The notes: generated by a model not told the origin, from the letters alone. DNA of 64,000 nucleotides from Hyphomicrobiaceae bacterium (GCA_022844275.1 JALHMB010000002.1:806001-870000); one strand, 5' to 3'. Numbered from the stretch's first letter, positions 34,244 through 42,973 are shown. A program made the numbers and translations.

Positions 34244-35227
34244 TCATGAAGGCTGCCTGCGCACGACGCAGCGGAACCCGACATGACAGGTCGAGGTATC
34301 GACAGCCTCCGCGTGACGCGCAGCCGGGCGATAGCGACGGCAATAGTTCGGCGCACAGAGGTGCGATCCACCTTTGAGAACCTTGCGGGGAATTCTGATC
34401 TCGGGCTGGCACGGGTCGTAGCTCGCCGCTTCCGCTCCGCCTCGTGGATTGCGCGGAACACAGCAAGCTTTCGGCGCGTCGGACGGATGACCAGTGGACC
34501 ACCAGTCGGAGGTCCATTCCCAGACATTGCCGATCATGTCATGAATACCATAGCCATTCGGCGGAAATGCCGTCACGGGTGATGTGCCGGCATAGCCATC
34601 CAACTCGAGGTTCTGGTGCGGGAATTCCCCTTGCCAGGTGTTCGCCATCGGCCGACCACCAGGCGTGAATTCATCACCCCAGGCGAATTCCGCCTCCTCG
34701 AGGCCACCGCGTGCGGCGAATTCCCATTCGGCTTCGGTCGGCAGTTCCTTCCCGGCCCATGTCGCATAGGCCACTGCGTCGCAGTAGGCGATGTGCACGA
34801 CCGGATGCGCGTCGAGGCCGCTGTTCGTCGAGCGTGGTCCGTATGGCCGGCGCCAGTTCGCACCGAACTTGAAGCGCCACCACTGCCTCCAGTCCCCGAG
34901 ATCGGTCTGCTGCTTCGGAGGTGTGAAGACGAGCGATCCGGCCTTGAGCATCTCGGGAAGCGCGCCAGGGTAGTCTTCCGCCCTGGGCTTCAGCTCCGCG
35001 AAAGTCACGTAGCCCGTAGCATTCACGAACCGACGGAACTCGCGATTGGTCACCGGCGTGCTGTCGATCCAGAAGCCATCGACAGCAGCGCGATGAACCG
35101 GTGCCTCTTCGGCATAATGCTTGTCGGATCCCATGCGGAACGTGCCGCCGGGAATCCAGATCATCTCTGGAGGATGCGCAGTAGCAGACCCGGGCGGGAC
35201 AGAACGGGGTGCATCGATGACCGTCAT
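34244..35227 (-). CDS. Formylglycine-generating enzyme (SUMF1-type sulfatase maturase)
   Basis: The 327-residue protein has the FGE fold: MIWIPGGTFRMGSDKHYAEE, then AVDGFWIDSTPVTNREFRRF, ELPTEAEWEFAARGGLE, GNVWEWTSDWW and a C-terminal KGGSHLCAPNYCRRYRPAAR. The catalytic copper-binding Cys pair is present (Cys291 and Cys296), so it should be an active oxidase converting the sulfatase Cys to formylglycine. This distinguishes it from the many catalytically dead SUMF1-like proteins. ATG 35227 has GGGAGG six bases upstream. It heads the minus-strand run that includes the sulfatase with the CTAGR target. Confidence 0.92.
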   Translation of the reverse strand: MTVIDAPRSVPPGSATAHPPEMIWIPGGTFRMGSDKHYAEEAPVHRAAVDGFWIDSTPVTNREFRRFVNATGYVTFAELKPRAEDYPGALPEMLKAGSLVFTPPKQQTDLGDWRQWWRFKFGANWRRPYGPRSTNSGLDAHPVVHIAYCDAVAYATWAGKELPTEAEWEFAARGGLEEAEFAWGDEFTPGGRPMANTWQGEFPHQNLELDGYAGTSPVTAFPPNGYGIHDMIGNVWEWTSDWWSTGHPSDAPKACCVPRNPRGGAEAASYDPCQPEIRIPRKVLKGGSHLCAPNYCRRYRPAARHAEAVDTSTCHVGFRCVVRRQPS

Positions 35228-35523
35228 GAGCACCTCCCGTCAGCGCATCATGGACGACGCGCACTGCATCAGCGGCTCATGAAGACCGTCGCATCGATGG
35301 CAAGTGACCAACTATCGGGGATTGACCTGAAAGGCGGTCGTGGTCTGCCCTAAAGCCAGCGCTGTGCACGCACTTCCAGTGCAACGGAGGGCCGCCTCCG
35401 CGTTGTCTCCCCAAGGCTTCGTCGCTCGGGGTAGCCACTGCCGAAAAATGGGTATTTTCCCCGACTACTTCAGATTCCGAGTTGGAGCTAAGCATTGCTC
35501 GCTCAGTGATTGGGGGAATGAAT

Positions 35524-35655
35524 ATGGGACCGGGGGAACCAGCCATTGTGACCGAAATTCTCAACGCGATTTTCGCCGCACTCTTGCTGTCGGTCGTAAG
35601 CCTCGCCACAGTCACGGCATCCGCCTGGGTGGCTAGCGTGTTCTTTGCGCCGTAA
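35524..35655 (+). CDS. Possible 43-residue membrane peptide
   Basis: A short frame encodes GPGEPAIVTEILNAIFAALL followed by SVVSLATVTASAWVASVFF, one amphipathic-to-hydrophobic helix hairpin, ending AP. GGGGGA lies seven bases before ATG 35524 (or directly before ATG 35518). It stands between the maturase gene (divergent) and the MASE1 kinase gene (same strand, 336 bases downstream). No family is recognised. The good ribosome site and clean hydrophobic composition argue for a real product. Confidence 0.5.
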   Translation: MGPGEPAIVTEILNAIFAALLLSVVSLATVTASAWVASVFFAP

Positions 35656-35991
35656 AGGCATCCAGAACTACCGGCATTCCTGCTCTATCGCGGATCTCTC
35701 TAGCCCCGATTAGAGCGCACGTTTTATGGCATTCCGCGATCTGGAAAATGCAATACCCAGATAGGAACATATGCCTAGCCTCAGCAATTAGTCGAATAGG
35801 CCGCTGAACTTTCCTTTCGCGTGGCCTAAATTACATAGCGAGGACTGACTGTATCGATTGCTATTCCGATTCGAGGATTTTCGGCGGGAGAATGGTGGGA
35901 TAGAATTTCCTGTCGGAACGAACAGCTGCGCTAATGCATGGGAGCATTAAGAATGCGGTGTTCGCGCAGTTTACAGGTTTGGGGGGACTGA
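35656..35991. other. AT-richer intergenic region upstream of the MASE1 kinase
   Basis: This stretch holds no supported gene. It is visibly richer in A/T than its surroundings and contains the kinase promoter region. A GGGGGG ribosome site (35981-35986) precedes the kinase ATG at 35992. No clear operator was identified. Confidence 0.5.
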
Positions 35992-37629
35992 ATGAGACAA
36001 CCGATCGCTCTCAGTCAGTATTATAGTCTGGAGCTTGTCCCGGACACCGTACGCAGGCCGCTCCTGACGTCGATCGCCTACTTCCTCGGCGCCGAAGCAG
36101 CCTTCCTCATCGGCACGCTCTCCGACCAGATCTTCGCTCCGTTCTGGCCGCCGAACATCATCCTGTTCTGTGCACTTCTCGGCGCCCGATACGAAGACTG
36201 GTGGAGATACGTGCTCGCGGTGCTGCCTGCTCACATCTTTGCTGAGCTGCAGGTCGGCATGGACTGGCCGCAGCTGCTCGTCGCGTTTCTGACAAATTGC
36301 GCTGTCGCCTTGCTCAATGCGTCTGCAATCAAATGGGTTCTTGGTGGGGGGCCCTGGCTCAACACTTTCCGCCGGGCGCTCATCTTCGTCGTCATCGCCG
36401 CAGGCGTTGGTCCCGCCGTCGTTGCATTTTTCGGTGCCTATGTTCGAATCTACGGCGGTGAACAGCAGGCTTACTACTGGCTGTTCTGGATGCAGTGGTA
36501 CATGGCCAATGCGCTTGGCAACCTCACGCTCGCTCCTCTTTTCCTGTCATTAATCTCTGCTGGCAGAGAAGACACTCACATAATCCGGCCTCGCCTTCGC
36601 TGGGTCGAGAAGGCTACTATATCCATTGGCGTATTGATCTCCTGCGCTATCGCAGCTCGGGCATCATTCTACTCCGGCCACACGGGCTTGCTACCCACGC
36701 TCCTCTACCTTCCATTGCTATTTGTGTTCTGGGGAACCGTACGATTTGGCGTTCGTGGAGCTTCCCTGGCTCTTCTCGTCCTCACGCTTACTTCCATATG
36801 GGTCAACCTGAGCGGACCAACTACGTTTTCTGCTTCCACCGCGGAAGACAACGTCCTGGCTCTGCAGATCTTCCTAAGCGGTCTGGCAGTTCCCGTTCTC
36901 CTGTTCGGCGCCCACATTGATGGCGCCAAGCGCAAAGAGCGCCGAAGTCGTGCACTTTCGCAAATGATCCTACGGTCGAATGAGCAGAACCAGCGCAAGG
37001 TGGCAGGCGATCTTCATGAAGGCGTGTGCCAGGACCTGGTGGCGACATATCTCCGAGCCCGTCAACTCTTCAAGTTACTTCCGCCTGAAACAAAGTCGGA
37101 GGCCGCAGCTATAGAGGAGGACCTGCTGCAGGCGATCGGGGCGCTGCGTGACGCTGCTTATGGCATGTATCCACCCCTGCTGGTCGACGGAGGGCTTGAG
37201 CCAGCGCTCCGGAGTTTTCTTCACACCTACTCCGAGCGGACAGGGATTACCGTGGCTCTGCAGCTATCGTCCGACATCGGCCGGCTAACTTCCGATGCGG
37301 AGAACGTCGCCTTTCGCATCGTGGAAGAGGCATTGACCAACATCGAGAAACATTCAATCAGCGGGACCGCTCAAGTGACGCTGTCGCGCGGTGGAGCATC
37401 GGGCGACGGATTGCTCAAGCTGCGTATAGAGGATCCCGCGCCCAGCACGCCACGCAGAACGAGTGTATTGTCCTGGCTCAGAAGCTTGGCGCCGTCGTCA
37501 GCAGTGAGTGGCCTCGGCACTGCGGCGATGGCCGAGCGAATTGACACGATCGGCGGCCGATTGAATATCTACAGTATCGGCGGCTCAACAGTTGTGGAGG
37601 CCACCTTTCCGGACGTGCAATCGCGTTGA
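35992..37629 (+). CDS. MASE1-domain HisKA_3 sensor kinase with degenerate ATP-lid motif
   Basis: The 545-residue protein has an N-terminal MASE1-type sensor of about eight membrane helices (residues 25-310), with PFWPPNIILFCALL and WMQWYMANALGNLTLAPLFL. The HisKA_3 box has His342 in VAGDLHEGVCQDL (Glu replaces the more usual Asp after His). The N-box is IVEEALTNIEKH (Asn450) and the G2-like GLGTAAMAERI is present. The D-box reads IEDPAPST instead of D-x-G-x-G: Asp481 is kept and both Gly are lost. ATP binding may be weakened or altered. It converges on the NarL-type regulator gene, with two palindromes between. Confidence 0.88.
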   Translation: MRQPIALSQYYSLELVPDTVRRPLLTSIAYFLGAEAAFLIGTLSDQIFAPFWPPNIILFCALLGARYEDWWRYVLAVLPAHIFAELQVGMDWPQLLVAFLTNCAVALLNASAIKWVLGGGPWLNTFRRALIFVVIAAGVGPAVVAFFGAYVRIYGGEQQAYYWLFWMQWYMANALGNLTLAPLFLSLISAGREDTHIIRPRLRWVEKATISIGVLISCAIAARASFYSGHTGLLPTLLYLPLLFVFWGTVRFGVRGASLALLVLTLTSIWVNLSGPTTFSASTAEDNVLALQIFLSGLAVPVLLFGAHIDGAKRKERRSRALSQMILRSNEQNQRKVAGDLHEGVCQDLVATYLRARQLFKLLPPETKSEAAAIEEDLLQAIGALRDAAYGMYPPLLVDGGLEPALRSFLHTYSERTGITVALQLSSDIGRLTSDAENVAFRIVEEALTNIEKHSISGTAQVTLSRGGASGDGLLKLRIEDPAPSTPRRTSVLSWLRSLAPSSAVSGLGTAAMAERIDTIGGRLNIYSIGGSTVVEATFPDVQSR

Positions 37630-37644
37630 GCGATCTCGACGACG

Positions 37645-37723
37645 CTAGTGTCCCGATTCCGAAGTTCGCTTGACCTCGATGCTAGCGTCCGGAGCGAACT
37701 TCGGAATCAAAAAGGGACACTAG
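37645..37723. repeat. Intergenic palindrome 1 (CTAGTGTCCC...GGGACACTAG)
   Basis: The 79-bp element starts CTAGTGTCCC and ends GGGACACTAG. Inner arms GAAGTTCGC and GCGAACTTC also pair, giving a long interrupted hairpin. It lies 15 bases past the MASE1 kinase stop. It could serve as a bidirectional transcription terminator for the convergent genes or be a dispersed palindromic repeat. Confidence 0.85.
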
Positions 37724-37736
37724 AACCGTAATCTCG

Positions 37737-37811
37737 CTAGTGTGATTCAGATCGAGACATTCGCTCGACACCTGCCGCTTGATCTGGCGAATTTCTCGAT
37801 CATCACACTAG
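37737..37811. repeat. Intergenic palindrome 2 (CTAGTGTGAT...ATCATCACACTAG)
   Basis: The 75-bp element has arms starting CTAGTGTGAT and ending ATCACACTAG, with inner arms GATCGAGACATTCGC and GCGAATTTCTCGATC pairing with few mismatches. It shares the CTAGTG/CACTAG ends with palindrome 1 but a different body. Its last bases contain the stop codon of the response regulator (TAG at 37810-37808), so the repeat supplied or overlaps the gene end. Confidence 0.85.
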
Positions 37812-38437
37812 GGCTCGACGAGCTTGTTGCGGATTGCGTATCTCACAAGGGCCGCGGTTGAATCGAAATTGAGCTTATGCATGATATTCGATCGGTGCGT
37901 CTCGACCGTTTTGATGCTGATGTTGAGCACACCCGCAATGGCCTTATTGCTATGCCCCTCGGCGATCAGCTGCACGATGCCGCGCTCACGGCTCGTGAGC
38001 ACGCCATCGGCCTTGGACTTTGTCAGATAGGCATCCAGTATGCGGTCCGAAGCCCTGCCCGTGAAGAATGAGCGCCCAACCGCGAGAGCTTCGACGGCCG
38101 AGTACAAGTGCTGCTCGACATCCGACTTGAGCAGATAACCGCGTGCACCAGCCTGCAATAGATCCTGCAATATGGTCTCGTTGTCGTGCATAGTAAAAAT
38201 GAGGACTTCGACGGTTGGTGCACGCATTCGTATCTGGCGAGTGGCCTCCACGCCGTTTATCAGCGGCAGAGAATAGTCGACGATGGCAATATCTGGCTTA
38301 TGAGTGATCGCCTGAGCAATCGCCCTTCTCCCATCGGCTGCTTCGGCGACAACTGACCAGTCCGCCCGTGATTCTAGAATTCTCCGCAATCCGGCGCGGA
38401 CAACATCGTGATCATCGGCGATCAACAGGCGCACCAT
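37808..38437 (-). CDS. NarL/FixJ-type two-component response regulator
   Basis: The 209-residue protein has a receiver domain with an acidic pocket (LLIADDHDVVRAGL), phosphoacceptor Asp54 (IAIVDYSLP), switch Thr in IFTMHD and Lys104 in LLKSD. The C-terminal LuxR helix-turn-helix has LTSRERGIVQLIAEGHSNKAI and then ISIKTVETHRSNIMHKL. It has a HisKA_3 kinase gene on either side and no other regulator nearby, so it is the likely partner of both. Inverted TTAC/GTAA repeats upstream may be its own operator. The stop codon lies in palindrome 2. Confidence 0.93.
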   Translation of the reverse strand: MVRLLIADDHDVVRAGLRRILESRADWSVVAEAADGRRAIAQAITHKPDIAIVDYSLPLINGVEATRQIRMRAPTVEVLIFTMHDNETILQDLLQAGARGYLLKSDVEQHLYSAVEALAVGRSFFTGRASDRILDAYLTKSKADGVLTSRERGIVQLIAEGHSNKAIAGVLNISIKTVETHRSNIMHKLNFDSTAALVRYAIRNKLVEP

Positions 38438-39207
38438 GCTCGCTCCATTCCGCCCGCACCCGTATCTCTATTGATCGAGGCGCACAGCGTCGAAGGCGGA
38501 AATAATTCTTACTTGTAAGTCAGCGTACATCGCTTACGCAATGTGTAAACTCCGGCTATTCGCCATCGGCCCGCATCTTTACTTAATGCTCTTCCGGTTT
38601 TTCCGGATTCGATTGTGCTAGAAGCCGCGGCTGAAGCTCAATTGAGCGCCGGCCGCAACCGTGCCGTCCCCGAGTGCTGATACCGACTTATCAAGCGCCG
38701 GCCGAGCCGCAATCGGTGAAAACCCGCGGTCATCAGATCCAGTGCCCCAATTGCACTCACCATGCTTCGCGGTGAAGCTCAGCACGCGACGTCACGAGCC
38801 GGTAGGTAGCCCTGCCGAAGCGCTTCAGCAGCAGCCCGATTTTAAATCCAAATGTTCATTTCGATACTGCTGTCGACATCAGTGAGGACCTCAATGCAAT
38901 TCGGATCACTCCTGATGATCGGTCGCACTCGCAATCTCCAAATTCCGCGTATCGCTGATTGGTAAATACCGGTGCGCAGGCGAATTCCGAAGACAAAAGT
39001 CAACTGTTCATTAATCATAATCAACGAACTCGCCTTTTAACCATAACCGACCCGATTGTCAGGGTTTATGCGGAGTTTCGATTCGCACTCATACGAATAT
39101 GCTGTCGCCTTACGGAGTAACCAGGAGGCGTGGCGATCTCAATACCCGCGAGGGCGCCAAATGTTCTCAGCAGATGTACGAGGCAGGTCCTGAGGGGAGT
39201 CCAGGCC
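38438..39207. other. Long intergenic region between divergent regulator and second kinase
   Basis: About 770 bases carry no supported gene. Short frames have no ribosome sites or domains. The stretch is richer in A/T than neighbouring genes. Besides the TTAC/GTAA repeats it holds a TCCGG-TTTTT-CCGGA hairpin near 38590. A leaderless RNA or long 5' leader for the kinase gene is possible. Confidence 0.5.
38508..38547. promoter_or_regulatory. Candidate response-regulator operator: two TTAC...GTAA inverted repeats
   Basis: CTTACTTGTAAG (38508-38519) and TTAC-N6-GTAA (38534-38547) lie about 70-110 bases upstream of the regulator start. NarL-type regulators bind short inverted repeats, so autoregulation is plausible. 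This is an inference from sequence symmetry only. Confidence 0.4.
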
Positions 39208-41532
39208 ATGCTATACGTGTTCATACTTAGCTCACTGCTAGCTGGGCTATGGATTTCGCCTCTTGCGGCATCGCCAGCTGAAAAGACGCGCATTCTTATC
39301 CTGCATCCACAGAACGAGACACTGCCGGCAAGTATAGAGGTTGGTACGGCCATCAGGTCTCGTCTCGCCGAACGGTATGGCGGAAATCTCGATATCCATA
39401 CCGAGTATTTGGAGCTCACGCGATATCAGGAGGCCCATCAACGGCTCCTGACTGCGGACTATCTCGCGGCGAAGTATGCCACAGTGGGGCTGTTACTTAT
39501 CATGACGTTAGGCACCGATGCGCTCGGCTTCGTCCTCCGCCATCGGTACGCCTTCGGCCCCCGCACGCCGATCGTATTCTGCTGTGCCAACCTCGACTCC
39601 GTCACAGCACTGGCGCCCACTTCGAATGTCTTCGGCATCGTAAGCGACTATGACGTGGGCAAGACTGCGGCCCTCGCTTCACGGCTCCAGCCGACAGCCC
39701 GGAGGCTGATCGTGATTGCGGGGGCGTCGGAGTTGGATCGGCGCTTCGAGGCGGAAGCGCAGAATGCGCTCAAAGCGTTCGATTCTCGCTTAAGCATTGA
39801 ATATCTCAGCGGCTTGCCACGCGACGAACTCTTGAAAGTCGTCTCGAGCGTGCCTCGTGATACGATCATTCTAGTGCTGACCTACTTTATGGATCGGAAT
39901 GGCCGGCAGTCAGTGCCTCGTGACATCGCCGAGGAGGTCGCCAAAGCGGCGTCTGCACCGACGTATGCCATGTTCGACACGATGCTTGGGAGCGGCATCG
40001 TCGGTGGCCACATGGATACATTTGAGAGAGTTGGCTTTGCCACTGCCGATCTCGCTATTCAAGTGCTGGCGGGAACCGTTGCGATCGGCAACGCGATACG
40101 CTTGCGCTCCGCTCACAGCATCCTTGTAGATGCCCGGCAGCTCGAGCGTTGGAACCTGCCTCGAAATCGACTGCCGTCAGATGCAACGGTGCTGTTCGAC
40201 AAGCCCGCCGTCTGGGAGACACATCAGAAAGAGACGACCGCGACACTGGCTGCGTTCGGCATCGTGACGCTCGCACTGGCGATATTGCTTGCCCAGGTTC
40301 GCAGGCGCATCAGGGCGGAAACTCACCTGAGGGAAAGCGACGAGCGCTTGAATTTTGCCGCAGCCTCAAGTGGTATAGGCTTGTGGCAGTACGATACCCG
40401 GACGGGTGAGCTCTGGGCCTCCGAGCATTGCCGCGCCATATTTGGATTGCCGCGCGATTGCCAACTGACGCCGGATACACTTCTGCGCCGCGTGCACCCT
40501 GAAGATCGGAGTATTGCTGCCGCGGCCATCCGCGCGGCCACATACGGACCTCACACGGACAACTTGCTCGAGTTTCGTGCCGTTCGACCCGACGGCAAAG
40601 TCTGCTCAATTCAAGCGCGCGGCCACAGCACTTTGGATGACAAAGGCAATACCACCAGCATCAGCGGCATCTTCCGCGATCTTACGCCCTACAGGGCCGC
40701 TCAGAAGGAAGCCCGGGAACTTTCGCAGCGCATCCTGGCCATCCAGGATGAAGAGCGGCAGCGCATTGCCCAGGAACTTCACGATTCCACAGCGCAGCAT
40801 CTGGCGGCGATAAATCTCAATCTCATGGCTCTGCGTGGCAGCCGCTATTCTGCCGAACCAAGTGCGCCCGTCTTCAAGGATATTCAGGACTCGCTTGTGT
40901 CGGCGATGAACGAGATGAGGACCTTCACCTACCTGCTGTATCCTCAGGAACTGGTTCACGGTGAATTGCGCGAGGCGTTGGCAAAGTACATCCAAGGTTT
41001 CAGTCAGCGCACCGGCTTGCACGTCACGCTACGAGCAACAAGTGAGCTCGATGGGTTTGCACAAGATCTGCAACACTCTCTGTTGCGTATCATGCAGGAA
41101 TCTCTGGCCAACGTGCACCGACACGCATCCGCGAGCCAGATTACGGTCAAGCTGCAGCGCCGGGGCGGCTGGATACATTTGCTGATTTCAGACGATGGCG
41201 TCGGCTTGCGATACCTGCCGCGTGAGCATGACCAGGAGAACTCGATTCTTCCTTCCGGCGTTGGTATTCCGGGAATGACCGCCCGAGCGCAGCAGCTAGG
41301 GGGGCGTCTTGTGGTACGCAGCCGATCAAGCGGCACGATCGTGCACGCCTCGCTTCCCATTCAGTTCAAGTCGCTGACCGCACCCGCAAACAAGAATAGC
41401 ATCGATACGTCTGCTGCGTCGGATCGCCGGCGCGAAGATACAATCTCAATCCACGCCAAGCGAATAGAGAGCGCCGGCCCGCAGCTATCACGTCGTCCGA
41501 CGCACGTACGAGAGCGTCATCACCAGATTTAG
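39208..41532 (+). CDS. Sensor kinase with periplasmic ABC-substrate-binding-like domain, PAS and HisKA_3 core
   Basis: The 774-residue protein starts at ATG 39208 (GGGGAG eight bases upstream) with a signal-anchor helix. Residues about 25-340 form an extracytoplasmic domain of the ABC-transporter substrate-binding type (RILILHPQNETLPASIEVG, then PIVFCCANLDSVTALAP). A membrane helix follows (TLAAFGIVTLALAILLAQV), then one PAS/PAC unit (about 380-500). The HisKA_3 box has His525 (RIAQELHDSTAQHL). The ATPase motifs are intact, with SDDGVGL and GVGIPGMTARAQQLGG. A hydrophilic tail of about 55 residues follows. It probably senses a small molecule and phosphorylates the divergent NarL-type regulator. 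Confidence 0.9.
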   Translation: MLYVFILSSLLAGLWISPLAASPAEKTRILILHPQNETLPASIEVGTAIRSRLAERYGGNLDIHTEYLELTRYQEAHQRLLTADYLAAKYATVGLLLIMTLGTDALGFVLRHRYAFGPRTPIVFCCANLDSVTALAPTSNVFGIVSDYDVGKTAALASRLQPTARRLIVIAGASELDRRFEAEAQNALKAFDSRLSIEYLSGLPRDELLKVVSSVPRDTIILVLTYFMDRNGRQSVPRDIAEEVAKAASAPTYAMFDTMLGSGIVGGHMDTFERVGFATADLAIQVLAGTVAIGNAIRLRSAHSILVDARQLERWNLPRNRLPSDATVLFDKPAVWETHQKETTATLAAFGIVTLALAILLAQVRRRIRAETHLRESDERLNFAAASSGIGLWQYDTRTGELWASEHCRAIFGLPRDCQLTPDTLLRRVHPEDRSIAAAAIRAATYGPHTDNLLEFRAVRPDGKVCSIQARGHSTLDDKGNTTSISGIFRDLTPYRAAQKEARELSQRILAIQDEERQRIAQELHDSTAQHLAAINLNLMALRGSRYSAEPSAPVFKDIQDSLVSAMNEMRTFTYLLYPQELVHGELREALAKYIQGFSQRTGLHVTLRATSELDGFAQDLQHSLLRIMQESLANVHRHASASQITVKLQRRGGWIHLLISDDGVGLRYLPREHDQENSILPSGVGIPGMTARAQQLGGRLVVRSRSSGTIVHASLPIQFKSLTAPANKNSIDTSAASDRRREDTISIHAKRIESAGPQLSRRPTHVRERHHQI

Positions 41533-41794
41533 CGCTCTCGTGCTCCGCGCAGTGACTGACGCCGCGCGGCCCAGACGGGCGTCGGAGTTGAACGTCGCGT
41601 CCACCTCCGCCCCTTAGGCCGTGAGATCTCGTCAGGGTTACCAAGGCGGGATTTGGGCACTCGTCCCGATATCACGCCCCTCCGTGCACGTGTGATCGTC
41701 CATTGTTGACGCAGTGCACACACCAATCCGCAAGCGATCAACAGCTCACCTCACAGCCCAATCGCAGATTGGCACGAATTCAGGGGACGACTCC

Positions 41795-42901
41795 ATGGCG
41801 GACAACATAGTGGCAACGATCTCGGAATATTTGACGCCGGACATCATCGGCAAGCTCGCCACCGCATCGGGGTTGGATCGCTCCATGGCCGGAGAGGCAG
41901 TCAGCGCCGCCGTCCCAACGATCCTGAACAGTCTCGCAGAGCTCGTTACACAGCCCGGCGGGGCACGGCGACTGATGAGCGTGATATCAGAGCAAACCGG
42001 CGATCTGCAGAGTTTTGCGAGCAGCTTGATCGCCCCATCCCAATCGGCAGCGACGGGCAATAGCATACTCTCAACTCTCATAGGCGGCTCCACGCCCAGC
42101 ACCATTGCATCCGGCATTGCGAACATGCTCGGCGTGAGCACGAACGCCGTACAGACCATTCTGGGCCTCGTTACGCCGCTCGTTCTGGGTGGTCTCAGGC
42201 GTGTACAGAACGCGCGCGGCCTGGATGCCGACGGCCTCGCACGAATGCTCAGCGAGCAGAAGGAGAACATCACCGATGCCATTCCGGCGGGCCTCGTCGG
42301 CTTTCTCCGAAAGAGCGGCCTCGTAGACGGAGCCGCCATCCGGCCCTCTACCCGGACCGATCTCCCCCGTGTCGCATCAGCCGCAACGACCAGGACTCGT
42401 CGGGAGCCAGCCGCTGAAAAGGGTGTGGCCTGGCCGTACTGGGCGCTCACCGTTGCGGTGCTCGGCGGCCTATTGTGGGCACTCCTGCCGCGCGACGACG
42501 ACGGCGTCAGCCAGACCGCCTCCGTCACCAGCCCCCCGCAGGAACGCTCGATGCTGCCATCGGCCGCAAAAGGCACGGTGGTCTACATCGTGCGACCCAA
42601 CGGAAACTGGACGTCGATCGGCGCGTCGAGCAACGAGTACGTCAACCGCGTCATCTACAGTTCCCGCGGCGACGCCCTCGGCACGATCCGGGACGTCCTG
42701 ATGGGGCCTGACAGCAAGCCGCAGGCGGCTGTCATCAGTGTCGGCCGCTATCTCGGCATCGGCGACAAGGTCGTGGCCGTACCCTTCCATGCATTGAATT
42801 TCGAGCAGCGCGAAGGAGAGCGCAGGCTCGTCATCGATCTCGCGAAAGAGACGCTGCAGAGCGCACCGCAGTTCGAGAACATTCCTGCACCCAAGCAATA
42901 G
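41795..42901 (+). CDS. DUF937 protein with membrane helix and C-terminal PRC-barrel-like domain
   Basis: The 368-residue protein begins with a helical DUF937 domain (about residues 1-165: ISEYLTPDIIGKLATASGLD, then TPLVLGGLRRVQNARG). A flexible segment and a single membrane helix follow (WPYWALTVAVLGGLLWALLP, about 211-230). The C-terminal part reads VIYSSRGDALGTIRDVLMGP, then AVISVGRYLGIGDKVVAVPF, which is the pattern of a PRC-barrel. Orientation suggests DUF937 inside and PRC-barrel outside the inner membrane. ATG 41795 follows GGGGA. The function is unknown. A strong terminator follows. Confidence 0.8.
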   Translation: MADNIVATISEYLTPDIIGKLATASGLDRSMAGEAVSAAVPTILNSLAELVTQPGGARRLMSVISEQTGDLQSFASSLIAPSQSAATGNSILSTLIGGSTPSTIASGIANMLGVSTNAVQTILGLVTPLVLGGLRRVQNARGLDADGLARMLSEQKENITDAIPAGLVGFLRKSGLVDGAAIRPSTRTDLPRVASAATTRTRREPAAEKGVAWPYWALTVAVLGGLLWALLPRDDDGVSQTASVTSPPQERSMLPSAAKGTVVYIVRPNGNWTSIGASSNEYVNRVIYSSRGDALGTIRDVLMGPDSKPQAAVISVGRYLGIGDKVVAVPFHALNFEQREGERRLVIDLAKETLQSAPQFENIPAPKQ

Positions 42902-42909
42902 CCAAGCCG

Positions 42910-42951
42910 GCAAGACGATGCTCGCATCCGAGCATCGTCTTGCTCTTGTTT
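42910..42951 (+). terminator. Rho-independent terminator after the DUF937 gene
   Basis: A perfect 15-bp stem (GCAAGACGATGCTCG paired with CGAGCATCGTCTTGC), a 4-base CATC loop and a following T-rich TCTTGTTT begin nine bases after the stop codon. This is the strongest intrinsic terminator seen in the window. Confidence 0.92.
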
Positions 42952-42973
42952 CGCGACTTCAGCAGGTCAATCC

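Noticed and set aside
37645-37811. Palindromes considered as ends of an insertion sequence
   Set aside because: There is no transposase frame between or beside them and no target duplication could be recognised; treated as palindromic repeats.
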